64,000 bases of DNA from Halorubrum ruber. Lineage in GTDB: Archaea; Halobacteriota; Halobacteria; Halobacteriales; Haloferacaceae. Below the pieces are notes generated by a model. That model had not been told where the DNA came from. It searched no databases and saw nothing but the letters and a program-made list of their open reading frames with translations. Of the stretch, positions 55,925-64,000 are shown piece after piece; positions within the stretch are counted from its first letter, which is position 1, and each line of letters starts with the position of its first letter. Location: positions 372,001 to 436,000 of the forward strand of contig NZ_CP073695.1 in the NCBI RefSeq assembly GCF_018228765.1, written 5' to 3'. The position numbers and the translations under genes are program-made.

Positions 55925-55995
55925 CCTCCTCCTCCGCGTGAACGCGGAGGAATCCCACCACGGGATTTCAGGCCGAGCGAAGCGGCCTGTTGATT
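55925..55995 (-). ncRNA. Likely omega-type guide RNA 3' end of the tnpB element
   Basis: Directly after the tnpB stop, on its strand, three stems follow: aggccg/cggcct (55988-55983 with 55975-55970), aatccc/gggatt (55967-55962 with 55956-55951) and cctccgcg/cgcggagg (55950-55943 with 55938-55931). The element ends gaggaggtcaa. In known TnpB systems this region is transcribed as an RNA that guides the nuclease with the adjacent host sequence; haloarchaeal tnpB genes are known to give sense-overlapping transcripts. Extent inside tnpB is not known. Confidence 0.65.
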
Positions 55996-57255
55996 TCAAG
56001 ACGCATACGTTCCAAGCGTCGTCTGCTGGTTTTCAGCATCGGCTTGGCTGTCTTGTGGCCCGGTCAAAGAGGCCCCATCCGTAGCCGAGTCATCGTCACC
56101 AGCCTTCTGCCGGGAAGCCCAGTCGCTTTGGCGGTGACTCTCTCCACTACGGTAGCGGTCTGCAATGTTTATCGCCCCGTTCACGTCGGCTTGATACTCA
56201 CCGACCCAACAGCCGTCGTTCGAGCATCTAAACGTCGCCTGTCGTGGCCGGTAACCGTGTTCACCGCAGGCGTGACACGCCTTCGACGTGTTCCGGGGAT
56301 TCACCGTCTCGACGGGAATCCCCTTCTCGGTGGCTTTGTAGCGAATCTGTGCGTGGAGCTTGGCAAAGCCCCACCCGTGTAACCGCCGATTCATATACTC
56401 ACCGTAGTCCATGTTCTCGCGGATGTACCTCAGGTCTTCCAGCACCAACACTGGGTTGTCGACGGACTCGGCGTAGTCCACGACCTCGCTGGTCACACGG
56501 TGAAAAACGTCGTCAATCTGGTCCCACAGTGCGTCACCGTAGGACTCTGCGATTCGCTCACTACCACGCTTCTGAAGCCGTCTTGTGGCGGTGAAGTAGG
56601 TTTTTCGGAGCCGACGAACGGCTTTGCCGTCGTCGGCCCACAGGCGGGGGCGAACCGGAGAACCGGAGCCGTCGCGGTGACACACCGTGACGAGGCTCGC
56701 TTCTCCGATGTCCACACCAACCGGCGTCCGCTTATCGGCGGACGCCTCAGATTCGTCCTCCACGTCGCGGGTAGCGGTGATGTGGAGGTACCACGTTCCA
56801 TCCCGCTCGAACAGCCGACTTTCACCCATCTCGGCGTCGTCTGCGTTTAACGCTTCAAGCCAATCCCGCTGGTCGGGATTGGCGCGTGCCGGTATCCAGA
56901 GGTGGTAATCCTCGTGGTGCGGGACTTTGGCGTACCACTCGATAGCGTTCTGTGGCTGGTGGTCGAGTTGTAGGCCCTCGTTTGTGAACCGCACTGGGTG
57001 GTCGTCGTGGATCTCGTTGGCGTCGTAGCTGTTCCCACAGAGTTGTGGGACGTACTTCTTGAGAGCATTTTTCGCGTAGCCGCTCAGGTCGTACTCGACA
57101 ACCACATCGTTGGTTGCTGACTGCGTGTCACAACCAGTGTCAAAGGCGGCCTGAAGCGCCCGTTGATAGGCGTCGCGTGTCTCACGAAGTTTCTGTCGCT
57201 TATGGAGGTTCGGGTCCACAAGCTTCAGTTCGAGGGTTTTCGTGAGTTCGCCCAT
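55996..57255 (-). CDS. tnpB: TnpB RNA-guided nuclease (IS605 OrfB)
   Basis: 419 residues from ATG 57255. RuvC-like residues are all present: VGVDIGEAS (Asp), VLEDLRYI (Glu) and YQADVNGAINIA (Asp). The zinc finger between the last two reads CHACGEHGYRPRQATFRC with NDGC. The N-terminal helical domain begins MGELTKTLELKLVDPNLHKR. No frameshift or missing catalytic residue, so it looks active. Two in-frame ATGs (57255, 57276) arise from a 21-bp duplication; the true start is unsure by seven residues. Confidence 0.92.
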   Translation of the reverse strand: MGELTKTLELKLVDPNLHKRQKLRETRDAYQRALQAAFDTGCDTQSATNDVVVEYDLSGYAKNALKKYVPQLCGNSYDANEIHDDHPVRFTNEGLQLDHQPQNAIEWYAKVPHHEDYHLWIPARANPDQRDWLEALNADDAEMGESRLFERDGTWYLHITATRDVEDESEASADKRTPVGVDIGEASLVTVCHRDGSGSPVRPRLWADDGKAVRRLRKTYFTATRRLQKRGSERIAESYGDALWDQIDDVFHRVTSEVVDYAESVDNPVLVLEDLRYIRENMDYGEYMNRRLHGWGFAKLHAQIRYKATEKGIPVETVNPRNTSKACHACGEHGYRPRQATFRCSNDGCWVGEYQADVNGAINIADRYRSGESHRQSDWASRQKAGDDDSATDGASLTGPQDSQADAENQQTTLGTYAS

Positions 57256-57293
57256 CGTCACCGTACGAAGATCCATCGTCACCGTACGAAGAT
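57252..57293 (-). repeat. 21-bp tandem duplication at the tnpB start
   Basis: Bases 57252-57272 and 57273-57293 are identical (ccatcgtcaccgtacgaaga plus t). The unit contains an ATG on the minus strand, so the gene has two equally spaced starts. Probably a recent slippage event. Confidence 0.85.
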
Positions 57294-57601
57294 TTTGGTT
57301 GTGGCAGATATATATCCCAGCCATCCGGAGTGGAAGTGAACCCGTGGGAAATCCGGCACTACAATAGAACGGTGGGTTGTCACACTATGATGTCCGCTCG
57401 ACCCCCGCCTGTTCGTTCCTCGGTTCCGACACTCTGTCGGAACACTCGTCACTCACGGCAAGGCGGGGGTATGCGCTCGTATCTCTATCATCGTTTGCGA
57501 ATAATTTTAGCAATGTCGCGTTAGAGACAGCTCAAAACTGGCTCGAAGCCTTCGCCGTCTACCACAATTCACGTCAAACTTAACGCGAGGATACTCCGCC
57601 G

Positions 57602-59401
57602 TTACTCTAAGTCGAGCAGCGTCGCAATCTCGTCAAGGTAGCCGTCGTACACGCCGACGGCGGACTCGATCGGGTCGGGCGAGGCCATGTCGATGCCGGC
57701 GAGCTCGACGACGTCGAGGGGGTACTCGGAGCCGCCCGCCTTCAGCATCTCGCGGTAGTCGGCGGCGGCGGAGTCGCCCTCGTCGAGGATCCGCTCGACG
57801 ATGGCGGCCGCGGCGGAGATACCGGTCGCGTACTGGTAGACGTAGAAGTCGTAGTAGAAGTGGGGGATGCGCTGCCACTCGCGCTCGATGCCGCCCGTCA
57901 GCTCGGCGGGCGCGTAGTAGTCGCCCTTCAGATCGCCGTACATCTCGTCGAACGCGTCGGGCGTGAGCGCGTCGCCGGCCTCCACGCGCTCGTGGATCTG
58001 CTGTTCGAACGTCGCGAACATCGTCTGCCGGAAGAGGGTTGAACGGAAGCGTTCGAGGTACTCGTCGAGCACGTGCGTGCGGAGCTCGTCGTCCTCGACG
58101 GTGTCGAGCAGGTGGTGGGTGAGCAGCGTCTCGTTGACGGTGGAGGCGATCTCCGCGACGAAGATCTCGTAGCTCGCGTCGTGCCACGGCTGGGCGTCGC
58201 CCGCCAGCTCGGAGTGCATCGAGTGGCCGAGCTCGTGGGCCAAGGTGAACATCGAGGCGATGTCGTCCTGGTAGTTCATCATGATGTACGGCTGGGTGTC
58301 GTACGTGCCGGAGGAGAACGCGCCCGAGCGCTTCCCGCGGTTCTCGTACACGTCGACCCACCGCGAGTCGAGCCCCTCGGCCAGCCGCTCCTGATAGGCG
58401 TCGCCGAGCGGCGCGACCGCCTCGATCACCCACTCGCGGGCCTGCTCGTACTCGACGTCCGGCCCCTGGTCGCCCGTCAGCGACATGTAGAGGTCGTGGC
58501 TCTGTAGCTGGTCGACGCCGAGCGCCGCCTCCTTCAGCTCCGCGTGGCGGTGGAGCACGTCGAGGTTGTCGTCGACCGTGTCGACGAGGGTGTCGTACAC
58601 CTCGACCGGGACGTTCGAGTCGTCGAGCGCGGCGGCGCGCGCGGAGTCGTAGTCGCGGATCTCGGCGCTCGTCACGTGCTCGCGGACGGCCTTCTCTAAG
58701 GAGGTGCCGACCGTGTTGCGCACGTCTTCCCACTCGTCGTAGAACGTCTCGTGGACGCGCTCGCGGAACTCGCGGTCCGGGTTCGTCTGGAGCTTCGTGA
58801 AGTTCGCCTGCGTGATCTCCACGTCCTTGCCGTCGGGGTCCTCGACGACGCCGTACGTCATGTCGGCGTTCGTCAGCATCGAGTAGATCTCGCTCGGCGC
58901 GTCGGTGACCTCCGAGAGGTCCGCCAGCACCTCCTCGACCTCGCTCGACCGCGTGTGCGGCTTCTTCCGGAGCACGTCGTCGAGGTAGTGCTCGTACTCG
59001 GCGAGGGCGGGCTCGTCGTCGAGGAAGGCCTCCACGTCCGACTCCGTCAGCGACTGGATCTCCGGTTCGAGGTACGAGACCGCGCTCGACGCCTCGGAGC
59101 CCAGCGACGACGCCTTCGCGGACATCGCCTGGTACTCTTGGTTCCGCGTGTCCTCGGCGCTGCGCAGGCGGGCGTAGGTCATCACCTGCTGGAGCTCGCG
59201 GAAGATCTCCTCGCGCAGTTCGAGCAGTTCGAGGAGCGTGGCGGCGTCCTCGGTCGCGCGCCCCTCGTAGGCGGCTAACTCGTCGATCCGCCCGGACACC
59301 TCCTCGTAGGCCGACTCCCACGCCTCGTCGTCGGCGTAGATGCCGTCGAGGTCCCACTTGTACTCGGCGTCGATCTCGGACCGCTCGGGAACCGAACTCA
59401 T
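57602..59401 (-). CDS. pepF: Oligoendopeptidase F
   Basis: M3-family zinc peptidase, 599 residues, cutting short peptides in the cytoplasm. The zinc motif HELGHSMH is near residue 388, with the downstream Glu ligand in VAEIASTVNETLL. The N-terminal PepF domain starts EYKWDLDGIYADDEAWESAY and GGIEREWQRIPHFYYDFYVY is typical. ATG 59401 has a ggcttagtg box about 30 bases upstream; the longer frame to 59485 is not used. Confidence 0.95.
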   Translation of the reverse strand: MSSVPERSEIDAEYKWDLDGIYADDEAWESAYEEVSGRIDELAAYEGRATEDAATLLELLELREEIFRELQQVMTYARLRSAEDTRNQEYQAMSAKASSLGSEASSAVSYLEPEIQSLTESDVEAFLDDEPALAEYEHYLDDVLRKKPHTRSSEVEEVLADLSEVTDAPSEIYSMLTNADMTYGVVEDPDGKDVEITQANFTKLQTNPDREFRERVHETFYDEWEDVRNTVGTSLEKAVREHVTSAEIRDYDSARAAALDDSNVPVEVYDTLVDTVDDNLDVLHRHAELKEAALGVDQLQSHDLYMSLTGDQGPDVEYEQAREWVIEAVAPLGDAYQERLAEGLDSRWVDVYENRGKRSGAFSSGTYDTQPYIMMNYQDDIASMFTLAHELGHSMHSELAGDAQPWHDASYEIFVAEIASTVNETLLTHHLLDTVEDDELRTHVLDEYLERFRSTLFRQTMFATFEQQIHERVEAGDALTPDAFDEMYGDLKGDYYAPAELTGGIEREWQRIPHFYYDFYVYQYATGISAAAAIVERILDEGDSAAADYREMLKAGGSEYPLDVVELAGIDMASPDPIESAVGVYDGYLDEIATLLDLE

Positions 59402-59474
59402 ACCGTTCGGGTCGGCCTCGCGCACACTAAGCCTTGTCAAACCCCGTGCGGCGGGCCGATATGCGTGCGGTGCG

Positions 59475-60023
59475 TTACCGCTCACCTGTGTCGCCGCCGG
59501 CGTCGCCGGCCTCGCTGCCGTCCGCGCCAGACCCGCCGCGACTGTCCGCCGCCTCCCCCTCGGCCCAGTCCGCGAGGTCGACGACGAGCACGAGCGCGTC
59601 CTCGCCGTCGCGGTAGTAGCCGCCCACCCGCCGGATCGGCTCGAACCCCTCGTCGGCGTACAGCGACCGCGCGGGGTCGTTCCCCTCGCGCACCTCCAGC
59701 CGGGCCACCGCCACGCCGGTCGCGCGGAGCCGGGCCAGCGCCGACCGGAGGAGGGTCCGGCCGATCCCCTCGCCGCGGGCGTCGGGATGGACGGCCAGGT
59801 CCTTGATGTGGCCGATGTCGCGGCCGTGGTTCGGCGTCCGGTCGGCGACGACGAACCCGACGACCGCGCCCGCCCGCTCCGCGACGAGGAACGCCGGCTC
59901 GTCCAGCAGCCGCTCGAAGGCGTCGTGCGGCCACGGGTCCGAGAAGCAGGCGCGCTCGATCCGCACCACCGCGAGCAGGTCGGCGCGCTCCGCCCGCCGG
60001 ACCGCGACGTCGGGGACGCTCAC
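59475..60023 (-). CDS. rimI: Ribosomal-protein-alanine N-acetyltransferase (RimI-like GNAT)
   Basis: 182 residues. GNAT fold with the acetyl-CoA loop HPDARGEGIGRTLLRSALAR, the upstream DIGHIKDLAV strand and RLEVREGNDPARSLYADEGF. It probably acetylates protein N-termini. GTG 60023 begins VSVPDVAVRRAERADLLAV. The last 30 residues are a Gly/Asp-rich tail. It is 73 bases downstream of the pepF start, same strand. Confidence 0.88.
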   Translation of the reverse strand: MSVPDVAVRRAERADLLAVVRIERACFSDPWPHDAFERLLDEPAFLVAERAGAVVGFVVADRTPNHGRDIGHIKDLAVHPDARGEGIGRTLLRSALARLRATGVAVARLEVREGNDPARSLYADEGFEPIRRVGGYYRDGEDALVLVVDLADWAEGEAADSRGGSGADGSEAGDAGGDTGER

Positions 60024-60130
60024 GGGTCGGCTTGCGGGCCGCGGAGAATAAACGCCTCGGGTCGGCGGAGAGGTGCTGAGAGGGAACGCGCCGGGTCGAC
60101 GAAGGCCGCGGCGACGACGCGTCGGCCCCC

Positions 60131-61783
60131 TCACGCGTCGATCCAGGGCTCGTCCGGGTCGGCGCCGGCGGGGTCGGGTGCGCACACCTCGAAGCAGGCG
60201 CCGTCCGGCGGCCGGAGCCGCCGCCCGTCAGGGAGCCCGATGGGGTCGTCCGCGGGCGCACGCAGCTCCACGCGCCACCCGTGCGACTCGACGACCTCGC
60301 GGACGATGTCGAGCCCGTACCCCGTCCCGTCCGCCCGCGTGGTGAACCCGGAGTCGAACACCGACTCTCGGTGGTCGGGGTCGATCCCCGTCCCGTCGTC
60401 GGCGACGAGGAACCCCTCGTCGGTGGCGGTGACGAGGACGGTGAGGTCGTCTCCGTCGGAATCGTCCCCGCTCGCCTCGGCCGCGTCCGGCATCCCGTGC
60501 TCCGTCGCGTTGCGGAACAGGTTCTCCAGCGCCTGCCGCATCCGGCCGCGGTCGCCGTACATCCGGGCGTCGCGGGCGACAACTAACTCCGCGTCGTCGC
60601 CCTCGGCGGCGGTCTCCCAGGCGTCGCGGGCGACGCTCGCGAGGTCGAACTCCGCGGGCTCGTCCATCCCGGTTCCCTGCCGCGCGAGGGTGAGCAGCTC
60701 CGAGACGAGCCGGTCGATCCGGTCGACGGCGCGCTCGCCGCGTTCGAGCGGCTCCGTCTCCCCGCGCAGCCGCGCCATCTCGATGGAGCCGCGAATCACG
60801 GAGAGGGGATTCCGCAGGTCGTGCGAGACGATGCTCGCGAAGCGGTCGAGCCGCTCGTTCCGGTCGGTGAGCCGCCGCTCGCGCTCTTTCCGCTCGCTGA
60901 CGTCGCGGGAGTTGATGAGCAGTTCGCCGACCGGGCTGTCGGCCGGCAGTGACCGCGTGCGCGACTCTAACCACACCCAGTCTCCGTCGGCGGCCCGGTA
61001 GCGGTACTCCAGCGTGGGCGCCGCGTCGGGCTCGGTGAGCGCGCGGTAGAACCGCTCGGTCACCCGGTCGCGGTCGTCCGGGTGGACGTAGCCGAGCGGG
61101 GAGCGCCCGACGGTCGACCCCTGCTCGTAGCCGAGTACCTCCTCGACGGAGGGGCTCTCGTAGACGACGAGCCCCTCGCCGTCGACGACGGTGACGAGGT
61201 CGCTGCCGTACTCGAGGAAGGCGCGGTAGCGCTCCGGGAAAGTGCGGTCCGCGTCGACCCGGCGGACCGTGACGATCCGCCCGCCGAAATCCGGGGCGAG
61301 CTCCTCGTCGACGACGGACTCGACCCACGCGTATCCCCCGCTCGCGCGGCGGATCCGGTGGGTGACTGTCCGGCTCGTCGCGACCGCCGACAGCGCGTCG
61401 GCCACCGGCTCGCGGTCGCTCGGGTGGACGCGGTCGAGGAGATCGCTCCCGACGAGCGCCTCGCGCTCGACGCCGACGACGTCGGGCACCGACGGCCCGG
61501 CGAACAGCACCTCGCCGTCGACGGCGACGGCGAGCAGGAACCGGTCGGGCTCGATCGGGCGCGACCACCCCTCCGCGGGCGTCGCGCCGAGGCCTCCCGA
61601 CCCCTCGTCGGCGTCGGTCGGTGACGGCGGAGAGCCGTCGGCATCGGCGCGCTCGTCCGACCGACCCGGCCGCTCCGCGTCGGCGGTCGGCGCGTCGGTC
61701 GCGGCTCGGTCGTCGGGGTCGGGGGCGTCGCCCTCGTCAGCGCCGCGGACCGGCGTCGACGTGTCGGATGGCCGGAGGGTCAC
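60131..61783 (-). CDS. PAS-domain sensor histidine kinase
   Basis: 550 residues. A 75-residue acidic disordered start; two PAS domains (about 85-190, FLLAVAVDGEVLFAGPSVPD; about 200-310, YGSDLVTVVDGEGLVVYESP); a HisKA phospho-acceptor SIVSHDLRNPLSVIRGSIEM (His near 320); and the HATPase domain with NLFRNATEH, VADDGTGIDPDHRESVFDSG and GTGYGLDIV. No membrane segment, so it senses a cytosolic signal. No response regulator is adjacent. GTG 61783 is the likely start (TATA-like gttttatc about 40 bases upstream). Confidence 0.9.
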   Translation of the reverse strand: MTLRPSDTSTPVRGADEGDAPDPDDRAATDAPTADAERPGRSDERADADGSPPSPTDADEGSGGLGATPAEGWSRPIEPDRFLLAVAVDGEVLFAGPSVPDVVGVEREALVGSDLLDRVHPSDREPVADALSAVATSRTVTHRIRRASGGYAWVESVVDEELAPDFGGRIVTVRRVDADRTFPERYRAFLEYGSDLVTVVDGEGLVVYESPSVEEVLGYEQGSTVGRSPLGYVHPDDRDRVTERFYRALTEPDAAPTLEYRYRAADGDWVWLESRTRSLPADSPVGELLINSRDVSERKERERRLTDRNERLDRFASIVSHDLRNPLSVIRGSIEMARLRGETEPLERGERAVDRIDRLVSELLTLARQGTGMDEPAEFDLASVARDAWETAAEGDDAELVVARDARMYGDRGRMRQALENLFRNATEHGMPDAAEASGDDSDGDDLTVLVTATDEGFLVADDGTGIDPDHRESVFDSGFTTRADGTGYGLDIVREVVESHGWRVELRAPADDPIGLPDGRRLRPPDGACFEVCAPDPAGADPDEPWIDA

Positions 61784-61944
61784 GGTGAGTTCTGATCCGT
61801 CGTACGGACGCGGGGTGATAAAACTGCGCGGCGGGAAAATCAAACGCGATAACTCGGTTCGGGCGTCGGACCGATCCAGGCCCGGCGCGACCCTCGGGCG
61901 CCGTGGACTTCTCGCGGCTCGCGAGATGTCGCCCTCGCGGGCCG

Positions 61945-62751
61945 TCACACTTCGTCGACGACGGTCCCCTCCGCCCACGCGGCCTCGAAGCCGTCGCGGA
62001 CGCGGGCGGCGAACCCGCGGTCGCGTAAGTCGAGCATGCCGAACAGCCGGTCGGGCGCGAGCGGGTCGGCGACCTCTAAGCACACCTCCTCGCCGTCGAT
62101 GAGGTAGAAGTTCCCGTACGCGTCCTCGGTGATCCGCAGCTCGAAGGGGCCCTGCGCGATCGTCAGCGTCGCGCGGTCCTCGTCGACGGCGGCGCGGGCG
62201 TCGTCGAACACGCTCGGCGAGAGCAGCACGGAGACGTCGACGCCGCTCCGAATCGCCGCGAGGAGGCGGTCGAGCAGCTCCGGCCCCTCGCGGTCGACGT
62301 CGAACTGCGCGGAGACGTCGGTGGCGACGACGACAATCGACTCCTCGGCGGCGTCGATGCGCTCGAAGAGGAGGTCGAGCGAGTCGTCGGCGCCGACCGC
62401 GGCGGTCCAGAACTCGTCGTCGGTCGCCTCGGCGTCCGCCAGCCGGTCGATCAGCTCCGACTTGCCCGACTCGTACGTCTCGATCCGCTGTCGCAGCTCC
62501 CGCCGCTTCGCCTCGACGAGCCGGTCGACGGCGACCGCGGGCTCGACGGGCGCGTACCGCTTCGGCTCCCGGTCGGTCTGGACGCGGACCAGCCCGCGCG
62601 ACTCTAAGCCGCCGAGCGCGTCGTAGATGCGCCCCTTCGGCACGCCGCTCTCCTCGGCGGCGGCCGCGGCGGTCCCGGTGCCGAGCGCCAGCAGCGCGCG
62701 GTACGCCCGGTCCTCGTAGCTCGACAGGCCGAGGTCGCGGAGCGACTCCAT
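61945..62751 (-). CDS. TrmB-family transcriptional regulator
   Basis: 268 residues. An N-terminal winged helix (LGLSSYEDRAYRALLALGTG, ESGVPKGRIYDALGGLESRG) is followed by a coiled segment (residues 80-110) and a C-terminal PLD-like TrmB sensor domain (AEESIVVVATDVSAQFDVDR, ELRITEDAYGNFYLIDGEEV). TrmB proteins respond to sugars or other ligands. It is divergent from the surface protein at 63034, which it may control. A tatataaaag box lies at 62802-62811. Confidence 0.9.
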   Translation of the reverse strand: MESLRDLGLSSYEDRAYRALLALGTGTAAAAAEESGVPKGRIYDALGGLESRGLVRVQTDREPKRYAPVEPAVAVDRLVEAKRRELRQRIETYESGKSELIDRLADAEATDDEFWTAAVGADDSLDLLFERIDAAEESIVVVATDVSAQFDVDREGPELLDRLLAAIRSGVDVSVLLSPSVFDDARAAVDEDRATLTIAQGPFELRITEDAYGNFYLIDGEEVCLEVADPLAPDRLFGMLDLRDRGFAARVRDGFEAAWAEGTVVDEV

Positions 62752-63033
62752 GCCTTCCCGTAGGCCCGGCCCCCACAAAGCGTCGGCGCTCTCCGCCGCA
62801 CGAGTATATAAAAGAACGCGCGTACAACGTCCGACCGTTTCGCTGTCGCCCCGCGACGGTCGGCCGCGGATCCGCTCTCGGAACGATTCAACGCGTCCAC
62901 AACCGGTGAAATTCCGGTCTCGGCGAACTTCAATCGCCACCGAACTCTGTGGTTCATCTACGAAAACAGATACGTTGTTGTCATAGGTTCCCGAAGGGTA
63001 TTACGTCGCAGTCCCGTACCCGTTCGCAGTTAC

Positions 63034-64000
63034 ATGAGTCGAATCCGGACGGCCGCCGTCCTCCTCCTCGTCGCGTCCCTGCTCGCGACCGGCACGGCGG
63101 TCGCGCAGACGGCCAACGACACGGTGCGCGGCGACCCCGACATCGAGGCGTTCGCGCCGGAGACGGCGTTCGTCCCCGGCGAGGAGTCGACGCTCCAGGT
63201 GAGCCTGAACAACCGCGGCGACATCGACGCGCAGGGGGCGGACAACCTCGAGAGCGAGGTGGTGACCGCCCACGAGACGACGGCGCGGATCCTCACCGGC
63301 GACGCGGCCAACCGCGAGGTCCCGTTCGACGTGCGGACCGGCGAGCAGACCGTCGGCGACGTCGCGCGCGGCGTCACCGGGCCGATCGAGTTCACCGTCG
63401 TCCCGGACAAAGACGCCGAGCCGGGCGTCTACCGCGTTCCGATCCGACTGGAGTACCGCAACGTCGAGAGCGCCGAGGTCGACGACGGCTCCACCGTCCG
63501 CGACGAGGAGATCGTGACGGAGACGGTGTACGTCTCCGTGGAGATCACGGACCGCGCGCAGTTCGCGGTCGTCGACGTCGACGGCGTCGTCCAGGCCGGG
63601 GACAACGGCCTCGTCGACGTGACGCTGCGGAACGTCCGGAACGAGACCGCCCACGAGGCCAGCGTGGCGGCGAACCCGATCGACCCCGACCTCTCCTTCG
63701 CCACCGACGCGGGCACGACCGAGACGTACGTCGGCGCGTGGGAACCGGGCGAGAACCGCACGTTCACCTACCGGCTGGCCGCCGCGGGCCAGGCGACCGC
63801 GCGAGCGTCGACGCTGGAGTTCGACGTCGACTACCGCGACGCCGAGCGCGCGAACGCGGCCGCGCGGACGGTCCGGACGGGCGTGACGCCGCTCTCGCGG
63901 CAGGCGTTCTCCGCGGAGGGGTTGAACAGCACGCTGCGCGTCGGCGAGGACGGCTCGTTCACCGTCGAGGTTCGCAACCGCGGCCCTCGCGACATCGAGA
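63034..64000 (+). CDS. Secreted CARDB/S-layer-type domain protein, 5' part (runs off the window)
   Basis: Open to the last base: 322 codons. Signal peptide MSRIRTAAVLLLVASLLATG to AVAQ (residue 25), then repeated CARDB/NEW1-like domains (VPGEESTLQVSLNNRGDIDA, VVQAGDNGLVDVTLRNVRNE, LRVGEDGSFTVEVRNRGPRD). Similar proteins in haloarchaea (COG1361 type, as I recall) often precede an RND/MMPL exporter gene, which would lie beyond the window. A ggtattacg box lies about 30 bases upstream. Confidence 0.82.
   Translation, partial: MSRIRTAAVLLLVASLLATGTAVAQTANDTVRGDPDIEAFAPETAFVPGEESTLQVSLNNRGDIDAQGADNLESEVVTAHETTARILTGDAANREVPFDVRTGEQTVGDVARGVTGPIEFTVVPDKDAEPGVYRVPIRLEYRNVESAEVDDGSTVRDEEIVTETVYVSVEITDRAQFAVVDVDGVVQAGDNGLVDVTLRNVRNETAHEASVAANPIDPDLSFATDAGTTETYVGAWEPGENRTFTYRLAAAGQATARASTLEFDVDYRDAERANAAARTVRTGVTPLSRQAFSAEGLNSTLRVGEDGSFTVEVRNRGPRDIE

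Larger units (their letters stand above)
55922..57481 (-). mobile_element. IS200/IS605-type element with tnpB only (IS1341-like)
   Basis: About 1.56 kb inserted in IS6 copy 2, whose frame resumes on both sides (EIEQQT | SLSSFANN). There is no tnpA. The right end (55922-55995) has stacked hairpins, as expected for the guide-RNA end. The left part (57294-57481) has a hairpin (ttccgac/gtcggaa, about 57424-57441) and a long cccccgcct/aggcggggg pairing. No target duplication, as usual for this group. Confidence 0.82.
54910..57578 (+). pseudogene. Transposase of IS6 copy 2, in three pieces
   Basis: Piece 1 (54910-55092) reads MAEFDRLSERIAWIDLSFVE to ...GIKRGHVAI. Piece 2 (about 55563-55921) reads WVHKADLQPISTVSEDQLAV, the catalytic-Asp region with a frame break near 55708, then FLVDDADYLGSVLAEDGYRF and HGNRNAIERVLWEIEQQ. 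Piece 3 (57482-57577) reads SSFANNFSNVALETAQNWLE to HNSRQT and a stop. The pieces line up as one IS6-type protein. Confidence 0.8.
54868..57587 (+). mobile_element. IS6-family-like insertion sequence, copy 2, carrying two later insertions
   Basis: Ends cgtgttaagtt (54868-54878) and, inverted, cgcgttaagtt (57587-57577). Its transposase is split by a 462-bp element (55093-55554, with target duplication) and by a tnpB element (about 55922-57481). Removing both leaves an element of roughly 700 bp. It is opposite in direction to copy 1 and differs from it in sequence, so the two are distinct IS types. Confidence 0.8.

Noticed and set aside
47104-57587. A composite transposon made of the two IS6-type copies
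   Set aside because: The two copies differ in end sequence and transposase type, are inverted relative to one another, and copy 1 has no matching target duplication; they border the island but need not have moved it as a unit.

Overview
The window is chromosomal DNA of a halophilic archaeon, most likely Halorubrum or a close relative. The evidence is high G+C, strongly acidic proteins, leaderless genes with a TATA box about 27-30 bases before the start codon, paired TatCo/TatCt translocases, LysW-dependent arginine synthesis, an Orc/TBP/RadA information set and haloarchaeal IS6-type and tnpB elements. The genus is inference.

Layout. 1-2084: partial uvrA. 2205-5973: divergent tatCt and tatCo. 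5993-7000: repeats and a small non-autonomous mobile element. 7248-16674: nine arginine genes on the minus strand, argG-argH then lysW-argX-argC-argB-argD-argE-argF. 17470-20681: hemL and an Amt-GlnK fusion. 21179-33101: housekeeping genes (radA, an XPD-type helicase, tbp, a tRNA methyltransferase, orc, rpiA, a small histone-fold protein, larB, a GIY-YIG protein, hisG). 33666-43054: uvrB, two small surface or membrane proteins, an acquired class I ribonucleotide reductase pair, a band-7 protein and a homocysteine synthase. 43061-47046: a lipoprotein, an M29 aminopeptidase, an ArsR-like regulator and a membrane protein. 47104-57587: an A+T-richer island bounded by two decayed IS6-type elements. 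57602-64000: pepF, rimI, a PAS histidine kinase, a TrmB-like regulator and the start of a CARDB-type surface protein.

The most unusual content is in two places. First, six copies (five near-complete, one degenerate) of a roughly 250-base element lie between genes. Each has a TATA-like box 37-39 bases before a conserved CAAAGCCCC block; three stems whose sequences differ between copies while pairing is kept; and a T-rich end. They look like a dispersed family of structured RNA genes. In one copy a 650-bp mobile element with an 8-bp target duplication sits between the TATA box and the body; removing it in silico restores the usual spacing.

Second, the island carries an apparent operon of a JAMM metalloprotease, a winged-helix protein and a coiled-coil protein, flanked by secreted proteins that share a C-terminal domain. 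I recognise no described system with this arrangement. Other points of note: the nrdBA pair is flanked by a 115-bp duplication of the 3' end of the neighbouring band-7 gene; LysW lacks zinc-ligand cysteines; two mobile elements have matching ends but different contents; and tatCo and tatCt share a mirrored 16-bp promoter element.

All functional calls rest on reading motifs and gene order; no database search or folding program was run.
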